From Eubacterium sp. (GTDB taxonomy: Bacteria > Bacillota_A > Clostridia > Lachnospirales > Lachnospiraceae), in NCBI GenBank assembly GCA_023663915.1, contig JAMPGN010000054.1, positions 1 through 19,874 on the forward strand: a stretch of DNA of 19,874 nt, given 5' to 3'. Below the pieces are notes generated by a model that was given only the letters and a program-made list of their open reading frames with translations, made no database searches and was not told the origin of the DNA. Within the stretch, counting starts at the first letter, position 1, and each line of letters begins with the position of its first letter. Positions 1 through 8,295 of the stretch are shown one piece after another. The position numbers were made by a program, and so were the translations under genes.

Positions 1-348
1 GTTGTTCTGCGCGGCTTTCTTGTAAGCGTTGCTGACATGCTCCTGCTCGTGGCTTCTCACGCGGGAAGCAGCGGCGTTCGGGTCGATATGCGCCGCAGAT
101 TTAAAGGACACATCCTCATCAGAACCGTCTTGATATTTGCGCTCCCTGCAGGTCTGGCACTCGGCGGGGGAGGATTTCTTACCCGCCTGTTTCTCCGTGG
201 ACTCGCCGGGATTGCGGATCACCACATGCTCCGTCGATGGGTCTTCGCCTGTGGCGGGGCTGCCTGCCGCATCGTAAGCGGGAGTGTAAGCGCCTGCGCT
301 TGTAAAAGGAGTTACATTGCCATATGAATTGGAGATTTCGCCGATCAT
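1..348 (-). CDS. SprA-like putative metalloprotease, C-terminus cut off by window edge
   Basis: Reading the minus strand from the ATG at 348 gives 116 codons open to the window edge, so the C-terminal part is missing. The visible part has a low-complexity Ser/Pro/Gly-rich N-terminus (about residues 15-60). It is followed by a CQTC pair (64-67), an RKYQDGSDE stretch (70-78) and SHEQEHVSNAYKKA (99-112), which contains an HExxH zinc-protease motif (H100, E101, H104). This order (CxxC, YQDGSDE, DPNAAASRVRSHEQEHV) is what I know from the SprA-related / CJM1_0395 putative metalloprotease family; assignment is by remembered family pattern. A GAAAGG ribosome site lies about 10 bases before the start. 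The gene begins 42 bp after the small membrane protein gene on the same strand, so the two are probably co-transcribed. The substrate is unknown. Confidence 0.8.
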   Translation of the reverse strand, partial: MIGEISNSYGNVTPFTSAGAYTPAYDAAGSPATGEDPSTEHVVIRNPGESTEKQAGKKSSPAECQTCRERKYQDGSDEDVSFKSAAHIDPNAAASRVRSHEQEHVSNAYKKAAQNN

Positions 349-390
349 ATTGCACCAGCCTTTCTTTTTAGTTTCTTATCTTCTTATCTT

Positions 391-807
391 CTATTGAACA
401 GGCAGTTCCCCGCCGTTCAACATGGAATTGATCAGTTCTTCGTAGGATACGCCGTATTCTTTCTCGAAGTTATCCAATGCCTGTTCCAGGATTGCAGGAT
501 TATCGTAAACCATTTTGACGGTTGTAAAGAATATTGCACCGGTGAACAGGATGCCGGCTATGGCGCAGATTACGCCGATCTTTGCCCTGGAGATCAGTTT
601 CGGTGCGCACCCTTTTGATAAAAGTGCAAGGACAATGCCGATACTGCCGAAAACCAGGGAAGGATAAATCGTGAGGGTCATGGCAGTGACTGCAGAAAGA
701 ATCCCGAGCGCCATGGCGGCTGTCGCAAGCCCGTCACCGCGCGGTCTGGCAGGTGCAGGCGGATAGCCGTTGTTGATATATGGATTATTATTGGGCTGAA
801 AGTCCAT
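391..807 (-). CDS. Small membrane protein with Pro-rich N-terminus (DUF4190-like)
   Basis: A 138-residue protein. The N-terminus (1-25) is rich in Asn and Pro and presumably cytoplasmic. It is followed by hydrophobic stretches at about 27-63 (one or two helices) and 76-97, then a soluble acidic tail (NPAILEQALDNFEKEYGVS, about 103-121). The Pro/Asn-rich head plus two or three helices resembles DUF4190-type proteins of Firmicutes, a comparison from layout only. The frame stays open further upstream, but ATG 807 is chosen because AGGAGG (815-820 on this strand) stands at good spacing and an extended -10 lies just before it. The upstream extension would run through the divergent promoter region and into the Tex gene. 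Probably co-transcribed with the SprA-like gene. The function is unknown. Confidence 0.75.
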   Translation of the reverse strand: MDFQPNNNPYINNGYPPAPARPRGDGLATAAMALGILSAVTAMTLTIYPSLVFGSIGIVLALLSKGCAPKLISRAKIGVICAIAGILFTGAIFFTTVKMVYDNPAILEQALDNFEKEYGVSYEELINSMLNGGELPVQ

Positions 808-837
808 CACATTGCCTCCTGGATATAACATATTTAC

Positions 838-866
838 AGTATAGCACATTTTACAGGAGAAAACCA
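838..866 (-). promoter_or_regulatory. Promoter for the small membrane protein gene (extended -10)
   Basis: On the minus strand TATACT (843 down to 838) is preceded by TGC, an extended -10. The -35 at 866-861 (TGGTTT, 17-bp spacer) is weak. It would give a leader of about 24 bases carrying the AGGAGG site. It sits back to back with the Tex promoter. Confidence 0.45.
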
Positions 867-875
867 TAGAAAGTG

Positions 876-905
876 TTGAACGAAAGCGGGAAAATCTGAT
901 ATACT
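876..905 (+). promoter_or_regulatory. Sigma-A promoter of the Tex gene
   Basis: TTGAAC (876-881) and TATACT (900-905) are separated by 18 bp, about 45 bp before the Tex start codon. This is close to the vegetative consensus and lies on the divergent side of the 142-bp intergenic region. Confidence 0.6.
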
Positions 906-949
906 GATACTGTTCGCGAGGATTAACATAAAGAAAGGCATGAATTGGT

Positions 950-3334
950 ATGGATATTATTCTAAAGCTCAAAGAAGAACTGAAAGTAGAGAAATGGCAG
1001 GTGGAAGCGGCTGTCAAATTGATTGATGAGGGAAACACGATCCCTTTTATTTCAAGATACCGGAAAGAAGCTACCGGCTCACTCAACGACGAGGTATTGC
1101 GCAATCTGGACGAGAGACTGACTTATCTGCGCAACCTTGAAGAAAAGAAAGAACAGGTGCTTAAGAGCATCGAGGAGCAGGGAAAGCTGACCGACGAGCT
1201 AAAGGAGCGCATTGTCGCGGCGGAGACGATGGTGGTGGTGGAAGACTTGTACCGCCCGTACCGCCCGAAGAAAAAGACGCGTGCAAGCGTGGCGAAGGAG
1301 AAAGGGCTGGAAGGTCTTGCCCGGTTTATTCTCGCGCAGGAGACAACAGAACCCATCGAGAACGAGGCGGCGAAGTATATCCATGAGGACGAGGATGCCG
1401 CCAAAGCCGTGAAAACGGCGGCAGAAGCGCTGCAGGGAGCGAAAGACATCATCGCGGAGATGGTTTCCGACGAGGCGGATTACCGTATCTATATCCGTAA
1501 CATTACGACCGAGGAAGGCAAGCTGGTGAGTACCGCCAAAGATGAGAAAGCCGAGAGTGTCTATGAGATGTACTATCAGTATGAAGAACCGATCAAAAAA
1601 GTGGTCGGACACAGGACGCTTGCCATAAACCGGGGTGAGAACGAGAAATTTCTAGTCGTGAAAGTGGAAGCTCCGGTGGAGCGCATTTTACAATATCTGC
1701 GCACGAAAGTGATAACAAATGACAATCCTGTCACATCTCCGATTCTGGAGGAAGTCATCAAAGATAGCTATGACAGGCTGATCGCTCCCGCCATTGAGAG
1801 GGAGATCCGTAACGACCTGACAGAAAAGGCGGAGGACGGCGCAATTTCCGTGTTTGGCAAGAATCTGGAACAGCTTCTTTTGCAGCCGCCAATTAAGGGA
1901 AAAGTGGTCTTAGGATGGGATCCGGCTTTCCGTACAGGCTGTAAACTGGCAGTGGTGGACGAGACTGGCAAAGTGTTAGATACCAAAGTGATCTATCCGA
2001 CCGCGCCTCAGAATAAAGTGGCAGAGGCGAAGGCGGTGCTGAAAAAACTGATTAAGAAATATAACGTATCCTTGATTTCCGTGGGTAACGGGACGGCATC
2101 GAGAGAGTCGGAGCAGGTGATCGTGGAACTGTTAAAAGAGCTGGATACGCCCGTACAGTATGTGATCGTCAACGAGGCGGGAGCGTCCGTATACTCCGCG
2201 AGTAAGCTGGCGACTGAGGAGTTTCCAAATTTCGATGTGGGACAGAGAAGCGCGGCATCGATCGCAAGGAGATTGCAGGATCCGCTGGCGGAGCTGGTGA
2301 AGATTGATCCGAAATCAATCGGCGTGGGACAGTACCAGCATGATATGAATCAGAAAAAACTGAGCGAAGCGTTAAACGGCGTGGTTGAGGACAGTGTAAA
2401 CAAAGTTGGCGTGGATTTAAACACCGCATCGGCTTCCCTTCTGGAATATGTCTCCGGCGTGACGAAGGTGATTGCCAGAAATATCGTGGATTACCGCGAG
2501 ACGAACGGAAGGTTTACCAACAGGGCGCAGCTTCTCAAAGTAGCGAAATTAGGTCCGAAAGCCTATGAACAGTGCGCTGGATTCATGCGCATCACGGACG
2601 GCGATAATCCGCTCGACGCTACCAGCGTGCATCCGGAATCCTACGCGGCGGCGGCAAAGCTGCTCGATAAGATGGGACTGACCATGGAGGATGTCAAAGA
2701 GGCGCAGAAGAAGGCGGCGGCTAAGAAAGCAGCGGGCAGGAAAGAGACTTCGGCGAAAGAAAAGAAGAAACCACAGCCCAAAGTCGTTATTCGCAACACG
2801 AATACCGCCATGGGCAAAGCCTTAGCGGCAGCAATGGGCGGCATGGCTCTGACAAATGATTCTGACACAAATGTCAATTCTTCCGGGAACGCAGGCGGCA
2901 GAGGTGGTGACAAGACAGAGATCACGGTCAGCAGCCTTGAGAAGAAGATCAAGGATAAAAAGAAACTCGCAGAAGAACTCGGCATCGGGGAGATCACCTT
3001 GACCGATATTCTGAAAGAACTTGAGAAGCCTGCAAGAGACCCCCGCGATGACATGCCAGCGCCGATTCTTCGCAGTGACGTGCTGGATATGAAAGACCTA
3101 AAACCAGGCATGATCCTCAAAGGGACGGTGCGTAACGTCATAGACTTTGGCGTGTTTGTGGACATCGGCGTGCACCAGGACGGACTCGTGCACATCTCGC
3201 AGATTACGAACAAATTCATCAAGCACCCGCTGGAAGCGGTCAGCGTGGGAGATGTGGTGGATGTGCAGGTGCTTACCGTAGATGTGGCGAAGAAGCGGAT
3301 CGGGCTGACGATGAAGATTAAGCAGGAAGCATAG
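950..3334 (+). CDS. tex: Tex family RNA-binding transcriptional accessory protein
   Basis: A 794-residue cytoplasmic nucleic-acid-binding protein of the Tex/YhgF family. Known members bind RNA and influence transcription and translation, though the exact role is unsettled. Seen in order: Tex N-terminal helical region with TIPFISRYRKEATG (30-43) and EDLYRPYRPKKKTRA (about 98-112); a YqgF/RNase H-like domain starting at VLGWDPAFRTGCKLAVVD (about 321); HDMNQKKL followed by helix-hairpin-helix segments (about 465-560); and a C-terminal S1 RNA-binding domain (718-788, GTVRNVIDFGVFVDIGVHQDG). Between HhH and S1 lies a long Ala/Lys-rich then Gly/Asn/Ser-rich linker (about 590-670), longer than I expect in compact homologues. 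The start at 950 has AAGAAAGG upstream; the ATG at 940 is out of frame. It is a single-gene unit. Confidence 0.95.
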   Translation: MDIILKLKEELKVEKWQVEAAVKLIDEGNTIPFISRYRKEATGSLNDEVLRNLDERLTYLRNLEEKKEQVLKSIEEQGKLTDELKERIVAAETMVVVEDLYRPYRPKKKTRASVAKEKGLEGLARFILAQETTEPIENEAAKYIHEDEDAAKAVKTAAEALQGAKDIIAEMVSDEADYRIYIRNITTEEGKLVSTAKDEKAESVYEMYYQYEEPIKKVVGHRTLAINRGENEKFLVVKVEAPVERILQYLRTKVITNDNPVTSPILEEVIKDSYDRLIAPAIEREIRNDLTEKAEDGAISVFGKNLEQLLLQPPIKGKVVLGWDPAFRTGCKLAVVDETGKVLDTKVIYPTAPQNKVAEAKAVLKKLIKKYNVSLISVGNGTASRESEQVIVELLKELDTPVQYVIVNEAGASVYSASKLATEEFPNFDVGQRSAASIARRLQDPLAELVKIDPKSIGVGQYQHDMNQKKLSEALNGVVEDSVNKVGVDLNTASASLLEYVSGVTKVIARNIVDYRETNGRFTNRAQLLKVAKLGPKAYEQCAGFMRITDGDNPLDATSVHPESYAAAAKLLDKMGLTMEDVKEAQKKAAAKKAAGRKETSAKEKKKPQPKVVIRNTNTAMGKALAAAMGGMALTNDSDTNVNSSGNAGGRGGDKTEITVSSLEKKIKDKKKLAEELGIGEITLTDILKELEKPARDPRDDMPAPILRSDVLDMKDLKPGMILKGTVRNVIDFGVFVDIGVHQDGLVHISQITNKFIKHPLEAVSVGDVVDVQVLTVDVAKKRIGLTMKIKQEA

Positions 3335-3390
3335 ATTTGTCGGCGGCGTGGGATGGAATTTTGAAAATTCGTAAAATTCGGTGAAAAATC

Positions 3391-3419
3391 TTGACTGTTT
3401 TGGCGAATGTGGGTATGAT
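3391..3419 (+). promoter_or_regulatory. Sigma-A promoter of the flagellin-like gene
   Basis: TTGACT (3391-3396), a 17-bp spacer and TATGAT (3414-3419). This is a vegetative-type promoter; I see no sigma-28-type TAAA...CCGATAA motif here. It gives a leader of about 87 bases before the ATG at 3513. Confidence 0.7.
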
Positions 3420-3512
3420 AATTATAAAAGTGGGAGTTTGCCGGATGATATATGAATGGGCAATTATTTCTATCAGAATTATAGAAATGGAAACAGGGAA
3501 GGAGGCGTAATT

Positions 3513-4283
3513 ATGAGTTCGATGATGATTAACGGCAGCGATAATAGTATTTCCAGATCATATACTCAACTTTCCAGTGGTAAAAGAATTAACTCAGCGG
3601 CGGACGATGCGGCTGGACTCGCGATTGCGCAAAAAATGCAGAGGGAAGAGACCGGACTAAGCGTTGGTGCAGAGAATGCGAAAGCAGGAATAGGTGTTCT
3701 GAATGTGGCGGATGGCGCGCTTGACGGCGTGACAGATTATCTGCAGAGAATCCGTGATCTTGCGTTACGATCCATGAATGGATTAAATTCCGCAGACGAT
3801 AAACAGATTTACCAGAATGAGATCGACCAGCTCAAAGAGGGGATTCAGTCTTTGGCGAAGGACACGTCGCTCAATGAACAGAAATTGTTGGATGGAAGCA
3901 TGGCTGATATGAATCTGGCGACCAATCCGAACGGCGGCGGTGTGAAGATTCAGATGGCTAACGCCACATTGGAAGCGCTTGGAATTGCAGATTTCGATGT
4001 TACTTCGGACAATTTCAGTCTGGATGCCATCGATAAGGCACTGGATATAGTGTCTTCGCAGAGAAGCAGTCTGGGTGCGGCTACGAACGGGCTGGAGCAT
4101 ACGTATAATTATAATACCAGAGCGTCCTTGGAACAGCTCAGTTCAAGAAGCCGCTTAGAAGATCTGGATTTTCCGAAAGCAATTTCTGAGAAACAGCAGA
4201 AGGAAGTCATGGAGCAGTATCGGATGGTAATGTTGCGGCGGCAGATGAACCAGAAGAGTCTGGTGACGGGAATGCTCTTTTAG
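3513..4283 (+). CDS. Short flagellin-like protein
   Basis: 256 residues from ATG 3513, chosen because GGAAGGAGG stands eight bases before it; the frame is open back to 3456 without a ribosome site. The N-terminal D0/D1 signature is clear (LSSGKRINSAADDAAGLAI, 20-38; GVLNVADGALDGVTDYLQRIRDLA, about 61-84). The C-terminal D1 part follows almost at once (ALDIVSSQRSSLGAATNGLEH, about 176-196), then SRSRLEDLDFPKAISEKQQKEVMEQ. The variable surface domains D2/D3 are essentially absent. The N-terminus (MSSMMINGSDNS) lacks the usual MRINHNI start, and the last residues (QMNQKSLVTGMLF) differ from the usual QANQ...L(L)R ending. Flagellins polymerise into the filament outside the cell. This one stands alone under a sigma-A promoter with its own terminator, so a minor or specialised filament protein is likely. 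Confidence 0.88.
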   Translation: MSSMMINGSDNSISRSYTQLSSGKRINSAADDAAGLAIAQKMQREETGLSVGAENAKAGIGVLNVADGALDGVTDYLQRIRDLALRSMNGLNSADDKQIYQNEIDQLKEGIQSLAKDTSLNEQKLLDGSMADMNLATNPNGGGVKIQMANATLEALGIADFDVTSDNFSLDAIDKALDIVSSQRSSLGAATNGLEHTYNYNTRASLEQLSSRSRLEDLDFPKAISEKQQKEVMEQYRMVMLRRQMNQKSLVTGMLF

Positions 4284-4343
4284 CGAGAAGCTGGTTTTAA
4301 GGACAGTTAGTTGATAAGAGATAAGAAATTGAAAATTTAGGGG

Positions 4344-4391
4344 ACACCCTCAAAGATATGTTTTATACATACGTTTGAGGGTGTTTTTGTT
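4344..4391 (+). terminator. Rho-independent terminator after flagellin-like gene
   Basis: A perfect 11-bp stem, ACACCCTCAAA (4344-4354) with TTTGAGGGTGT (4374-4384). The 19-base loop contains a further ATGT/ACAT pairing, and a T run follows. It lies 60 bases past the flagellin stop. Confidence 0.9.
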
Positions 4392-4588
4392 TTCTGCTTA
4401 GAAGGTTAAAAATCAGCATTAACCGACAGTGCTTTTTGAAATAATTGTGAGATTGCTATAGAAATACAGCCCCATTTGTCCAAATAATTTGCTATAAGTC
4501 CGTTTTTTAGGACATGCCAAAATTTATAATGGATGTTAAGGGTGAGAGACGGGACATTTGGCCATTTTTGAAGGGAGGAGGTCGAAAT

Positions 4589-5242
4589 ATGCTGTTTTTA
4601 GTCGATTATGAGAATGTCGGAAATACGGGCATGAAAGGTTGTCATTATCTGAATGCGTCGGATTATATGATTGTTTTTTACAGTGAGTCCAGGAAGAATA
4701 TGGAACGTAGATTGTTGGAGGATATCACAGATTCCGGCTGCGTTTTTGAAATATGTAAATTGTATAAGAACGGAAAGAATGCGCTGGATTTTTATATAGC
4801 GTCCAGACTGGGCGAACTATTTGGCGGCGGATTGGAAGAGACAGCCGTGATCGTAAGCCATGATAATGGATTCCAGGCCGTGCGGGATTACTGGGATAAA
4901 AAAGCTGGGCATAAGCGAAGAGTTTTATTGTCGGCATGTGTCGAGGACGGTATTGTGAGCGGTAATGAAAACAGTGAACGGATAAGAGAGCTGAAACGAC
5001 TGCGTGAAAATTTAACGATTGGCGGATTTTTCGCTGATTATACAGAAAGAATGCGTATAAAAGCAGTCATCAAAAAGTTGTTTGATGGGACAGAATATGA
5101 GAGTATGATAGGACAAATCCAGACATTAATGGATGGAAAAGAGAAAACTCCCAGGATAATATATCTGAATTGCCTGCATTCTTTTGGCAGAAATAGCGGA
5201 CTGGCGATCTATAACAGGATGAAGGAATGTGGGGAGTTATAA
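4589..5242 (+). CDS. PIN/NYN-domain-like protein
   Basis: 217 residues. ATG 4589 is preferred because GGGAGGAGG precedes it; the frame continues upstream to 4514 without a ribosome site. The protein opens with a buried strand carrying acidic residues, MLFLVDYENVG (D6, E8, N9). It continues with KNALDFYIASRLGEL (64-78, D67) and VIVSHDNGFQAV (88-98, D92). Spaced aspartates at the ends of predicted strands are the pattern of PIN/NYN ribonuclease folds, which use them to bind Mg2+/Mn2+. The C-terminal third (about 140-217) is helical and unrecognised. No antitoxin-sized gene adjoins it. Likely an RNA nuclease, or a binder with a PIN-like fold; target unknown. The domain call rests on motifs, not alignment. 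Confidence 0.7.
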   Translation: MLFLVDYENVGNTGMKGCHYLNASDYMIVFYSESRKNMERRLLEDITDSGCVFEICKLYKNGKNALDFYIASRLGELFGGGLEETAVIVSHDNGFQAVRDYWDKKAGHKRRVLLSACVEDGIVSGNENSERIRELKRLRENLTIGGFFADYTERMRIKAVIKKLFDGTEYESMIGQIQTLMDGKEKTPRIIYLNCLHSFGRNSGLAIYNRMKECGEL

Positions 5243-5251
5243 ATTAAAAGG

Positions 5252-5375
5252 ATGATGATAAGAAAACCGAATTCAAGAAAATCAATTTGAAAAATGGCAC
5301 AATGAAGAATACAAATGGGAAATAGAAGCGGCAGGATTTTATTCAGGGTTCCGGCAAAGCCGTCAGGCGCTATAA
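5252..5375 (+). pseudogene. Possible decayed small gene (frameshifted)
   Basis: After AAAAGG an ATG (5252) opens a short frame that stops at about 5290. In another frame, from about 5262 to the stop at 5373-5375, the sequence reads like real protein: QFEKWHNEEYKWEIEAAG then FYSGFRQSRQAL. It has two Trp and balanced composition but no start codon of its own. A single +1 shift near 5282 would join the two into a protein of about 41 residues. I do not recognise it. Chance is a real alternative for so short a stretch. Confidence 0.25.
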
Positions 5376-5475
5376 ATAAGTACTGCATTTTAGGTAAAAA
5401 CAGGGAATTTAGGGCGTTTTATGAATAAAAATATCTAAAATATGAGGAAACTTATGCCACAATCACTTTTTTCTC

Positions 5476-5503
5476 TTGAAAAATTTTCAAGTCGAAGTAT
5501 AAT
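5476..5503 (+). promoter_or_regulatory. Sigma-A promoter of the chemoreceptor gene
   Basis: TTGAAA (5476-5481), a 16-bp spacer and TATAAT (5498-5503), 70 bp before ATG 5574. Because it lies inside the upstream open frame starting at 5442, it argues against that earlier start. Confidence 0.7.
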
Positions 5504-5573
5504 AGTAACAAGAGCCAATATTTATGCAGTATTGCAAAGTGGAATAATTATTGTGGTGAAAGGATGGAGAACA

Positions 5574-7283
5574 ATGTTTAAAGATTTGCAGAAGCTAAGG
5601 ATTGAGAAAAGACTGAGGAAAAGTTCGCTTATTACGTTGCTCTTGACATGTTTGGCAACAGTAGTATCCGTGATTGTCATGATATTCATGATATTCAGAT
5701 ATAATTATACGCTTACATATTATGCATTTCCTCAGGGTGACATTGCGCTCGCAATGAATGAGTACGCAGAGGTAAGAAGCGCTACTCGTGCAATTATTGG
5801 ATATTCAGATGAAGCCGCTATTGAAATAGTTATGGCGCAGCACGATGAGGCGATCGAAGAGGTAGCACGGTTGATGCAGGAAATTCATGATACCATCGTT
5901 ACTTCGGAAGGTCAGGCAGCGTATGATAAGATGGCTGCTGCGTTGACAGCCTACTATGAGAAAGATGCAGAAGTTGTTGAAATCGGCAAGACAACGGATA
6001 CGGCACAGAGTCTCATTGCGCAGGAAATGGCAATCAATGAGCTGACGCCGCTTTATGATGCGACGGATGAGGCGTTTGAGGAATTGATGGAGGTCAATGT
6101 ACAGAAGGGTAATTCAACGCAGAAACAGTTGCTTTCGATGGCTGTAGTGCTTATTGTCATTATTGTATTATTGACTGCGGCGGCATTCATTATTTCAAAT
6201 AATCTGAGTACAACAACCGCCAAGGGAATCGTAGAGCCGATGCAGCACTTGGTTGAGAGGTTTAGAGCATTTTCAGAGGGTGACATTTCATCGCCTTTTC
6301 CGGATAATGATAAAGAGGATGAAATTGGTGACATGATACATGCAGTCGGCACTACCACGAGGAAGATTCAGACGATCGTTAATGATATGGATATGCTTCT
6401 TGGTGAGATGGCTGAGGGTAATTTTGATATTCATTCTTCCTGCAGGGACGAGTATTCAGGTGAATTTAACGGACTCTTAGAAGCGGCAAGAAAGATGAAT
6501 TATCAGATCAATGCAACATTGAAAGAAGTAAAGGGTTCAGCAGAGATGGTTTCCGCAGGTTCCACCAATCTCGCTGAGGCTTCCCAGGCTCTTGCGGAAG
6601 GCTGTACGGATCAGGCAGCTTCCATTGAGGAATTGCAGGCTATGGTTTCCGAGATCTCTTCAAGTCTTGGAAGAACAACGGAGCGGGCGGACAGCGCACG
6701 TGAAAAAGCGAACCAGTGTGCACAGGAAGTAGAGAGAAGCCATACCGAGATGGAAGTTATGGTGGACGCGATGAACAAGATCAGCGAGACATCACAGAAC
6801 ATCAGCAAGATTATCGTGGAGATCGAGGATATTGCAAGCCAGACGAACCTGCTTTCCTTAAATGCAGCAATCGAGGCAGCTCGTGCAGGAGAAGCAGGAA
6901 AAGGATTTGCAGTTGTTGCTGACCAGATCCGTAATCTGGCAGACCAGAGTGCGAAATCAGCAGTCAGCACGAAGCAGTTGATTGAAGAATCACTGGATAA
7001 GATTGAAATAGGCAGCAGGGCAGCAGCTAAGACTTCTGAATCCTTGATGAATGTAGTAGGATTAATGCAGACGATTGCTGAGAACTCTTCGGAGATCAGC
7101 GGTATGGTAACAAAAGAAGCGACAGCTATTAAAGAGGCTGATATTGGTATCACCCGAATTTCAGATGTTGTGGAATCCAACTCGGCTACAGCAGAGGAAA
7201 CGTCGGCAACAAGTGAGGAATTGTCCGCACAGGCAGTATCCATGGATGAGATCGTTGCTAAGTTTATACTAAAAGACATGTAA
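5574..7283 (+). CDS. Methyl-accepting chemotaxis protein
   Basis: 569 residues from ATG 5574, chosen for the GAAAGGATGGAG ribosome site and the promoter just upstream. Transmembrane helix 1 is at about 18-41. The extracytoplasmic sensor (42-185) is all helical, like a four-helix-bundle 4HB_MCP domain. Transmembrane helix 2 is at about 186-207, and HAMP at about 208-265. A long coiled-coil signalling domain follows, with the conserved hairpin tip [20 protein letters not shown] (421-440) then [16 protein letters not shown] (441-456). That tip docks CheA/CheW in known receptors. There is no C-terminal pentapeptide tether for CheR. The Glu/Gln/Ala-rich helices flanking the tip offer plausible methylation sites. 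The gene is a single unit with its own promoter and terminator. The ligand is unknown. Confidence 0.95.
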   Translation: MFKDLQKLRIEKRLRKSSLITLLLTCLATVVSVIVMIFMIFRYNYTLTYYAFPQGDIALAMNEYAEVRSATRAIIGYSDEAAIEIVMAQHDEAIEEVARLMQEIHDTIVTSEGQAAYDKMAAALTAYYEKDAEVVEIGKTTDTAQSLIAQEMAINELTPLYDATDEAFEELMEVNVQKGNSTQKQLLSMAVVLIVIIVLLTAAAFIISNNLSTTTAKGIVEPMQHLVERFRAFSEGDISSPFPDNDKEDEIGDMIHAVGTTTRKIQTIVNDMDMLLGEMAEGNFDIHSSCRDEYSGEFNGLLEAARKMNYQINATLKEVKGSAEMVSAGSTNLAEASQALAEGCTDQAASIEELQAMVSEISSSLGRTTERADSAREKANQCAQEVERSHTEMEVMVDAMNKISETSQNISKIIVEIEDIASQTNLLSLNAAIEAARAGEAGKGFAVVADQIRNLADQSAKSAVSTKQLIEESLDKIEIGSRAAAKTSESLMNVVGLMQTIAENSSEISGMVTKEATAIKEADIGITRISDVVESNSATAEETSATSEELSAQAVSMDEIVAKFILKDM

Positions 7284-7317
7284 GAAACATCATCAGAAGA
7301 GATATATTTTGATTGAT

Positions 7318-7349
7318 AAGCTCCCGTCGAGGAATCGGCGGGAGTTTTT
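7318..7349 (+). terminator. Rho-independent terminator after chemoreceptor gene
   Basis: CTCCCGTCG (7321-7329) pairs with CGGCGGGAG (7336-7344) with one G-T pair. The loop is 6 bases and TTTTT follows. It starts about 35 bases past the stop. Confidence 0.9.
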
Positions 7350-7387
7350 AACCTTATGATGACAAGTATTGAGGAGGTGCATTTACC

Positions 7388-7708
7388 ATGAAAAACATCA
7401 ACAAATCAGAAGTACTGATTCTGAAAAACCAGGTATCCTATCAGAACGGACAGGTAGTCAGCAAGACGCTGGCGCAGAATGACGCGGTCAGCGTGACTCT
7501 GTTTGCATTCGATAAAGGGGAAGAAATCAGTACCCACGAATCCGGTGGTGATGCTTTCGCCACCTGTTTGGATGGTGTGGGAGAGATCACGATCGATGGC
7601 GTAAATTATGTACTTCACGAAGGGGAATCCATCGTGATGCCCGCAAAACATCCTCATGCCGTGCGTGGCAAAGAGCAGTTTAAGATGCTTTTAGTAGTCG
7701 TGTTTTAG
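7388..7708 (+). CDS. Small single-domain cupin
   Basis: 106 residues, entirely one cupin beta-barrel. Motif 1 region is GEEISTHESGGDAFATCLDG (44-63) with H50, E51 and D55 as possible ligands. Motif 2 region is GESIVMPAKHPHAV (79-92) with H88 and H90. AGGAGGTG stands just before ATG 7388. Stand-alone cupins of this size are typically small-molecule binding or metal-dependent enzymes or sensors; the sequence does not decide which. The gene begins about 40 bp after the chemoreceptor terminator and no clear promoter is visible between them. No terminator follows before the pseudogene. Confidence 0.85.
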   Translation: MKNINKSEVLILKNQVSYQNGQVVSKTLAQNDAVSVTLFAFDKGEEISTHESGGDAFATCLDGVGEITIDGVNYVLHEGESIVMPAKHPHAVRGKEQFKMLLVVVF

Positions 7709-7830
7709 GGGGCATGGAATAATAGGGATAAACGTTGACAAAGAGGCGCGGCGTTTTGTCTAAAATAAAATTATAATTTAGTTTAGCCGACTTTCGATAA
7801 TATCTACTGACTCTAAGAGGAGAGAAGCGC

Positions 7831-8295
7831 ATGACATATATTAAAAGAGCCGTTGAAGATACAGTCACACGGGTTTCCAAGATGTTTCCGGTGCTTTTGG
7901 CAACGGGGCCAAGACAGGTTGGCTAAGCCGGTCGTATATGAAGAGCTGGCAAATGCCGTTTCTGCATTTTGTAGACACCGGTCTGGCAGCATATCTTTTG
8001 AAGTGGAAAATTCCGAAGCGTTAGAAAAAGGCGCAATGTCTGGTGCTTTTTTTGAGAGTTATGTGTTTTCCGAGATTTATAAAAGTTATCTCAATGCAGG
8101 AAAAGAACCGCCAATTTTTATTACAGGGATAAAGACCGCAAAGAAATTGATTTGCTGCTCTATCAGAATGGCGTGCTTTCCCCGATTGAAATCAAAAAAG
8201 CAGCTTCGCCCGGCAGGGCAGCGGTCAAAAATTTCCATGTTTTAGATAAGGTCAGTATAGCGCAGGAGTTTGGTAATTTTCCGTTTGCTATATAG
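7831..8295 (+). pseudogene. Remnant of an AAA ATPase with DUF4143 C-terminus
   Basis: From ATG 7831 (ribosome site AGAGGAGAG) the frame reads MTYIKRAVEDTVTRVSKM then FPVLLATGPRQVG and stops at 7922-7924, exactly inside the P-loop (GPRQVGK[TS] is expected). Family-typical C-terminal pieces then follow in three different frames: FVDTGLAAYLLKW (about 7968-8006), ALEKGAMSGAFFESYVFSEI (from about 8022), and YRDKDRKEIDLLLYQNGV...PIEIKKAASPG from 8122 to the stop at 8293. Intact relatives are about 400 residues, so most of the ATPase domain is deleted and at least two frameshifts exist. The end overlaps the convergent isoprenoid gene by 8 bases. It is almost certainly non-functional. An orphan remnant of this accessory family fits an unstable region. 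Confidence 0.88.

Noticed and set aside
37..327. Plus-strand open frame of 96 codons
   Set aside because: It is antisense to the SprA-like gene, whose minus-strand translation has a recognisable CxxC and HExxH pattern and a ribosome site.
2641..3222. Minus-strand open frame of 193 codons inside the Tex gene
   Set aside because: Low-complexity Ser/Phe/Ala-rich shadow of a well-supported Tex coding frame; no ribosome site.
3350..3380. GAATTTTGAAAATTC as terminator of the Tex gene
   Set aside because: All-AT palindrome with almost no loop and no T run; not a credible terminator.
5330..5375. GGCAAAGCC motif suggesting a c-di-GMP (GEMM) riboswitch before the chemoreceptor
   Set aside because: The flanking paired stems and conserved loop bases of that riboswitch cannot be found, and the segment reads better as old coding sequence.
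6611..7279. Minus-strand open frame of 222 codons inside the chemoreceptor gene
   Set aside because: Mirror of the coiled-coil signalling domain; Ala/Ser/Ile-rich, not protein-like.
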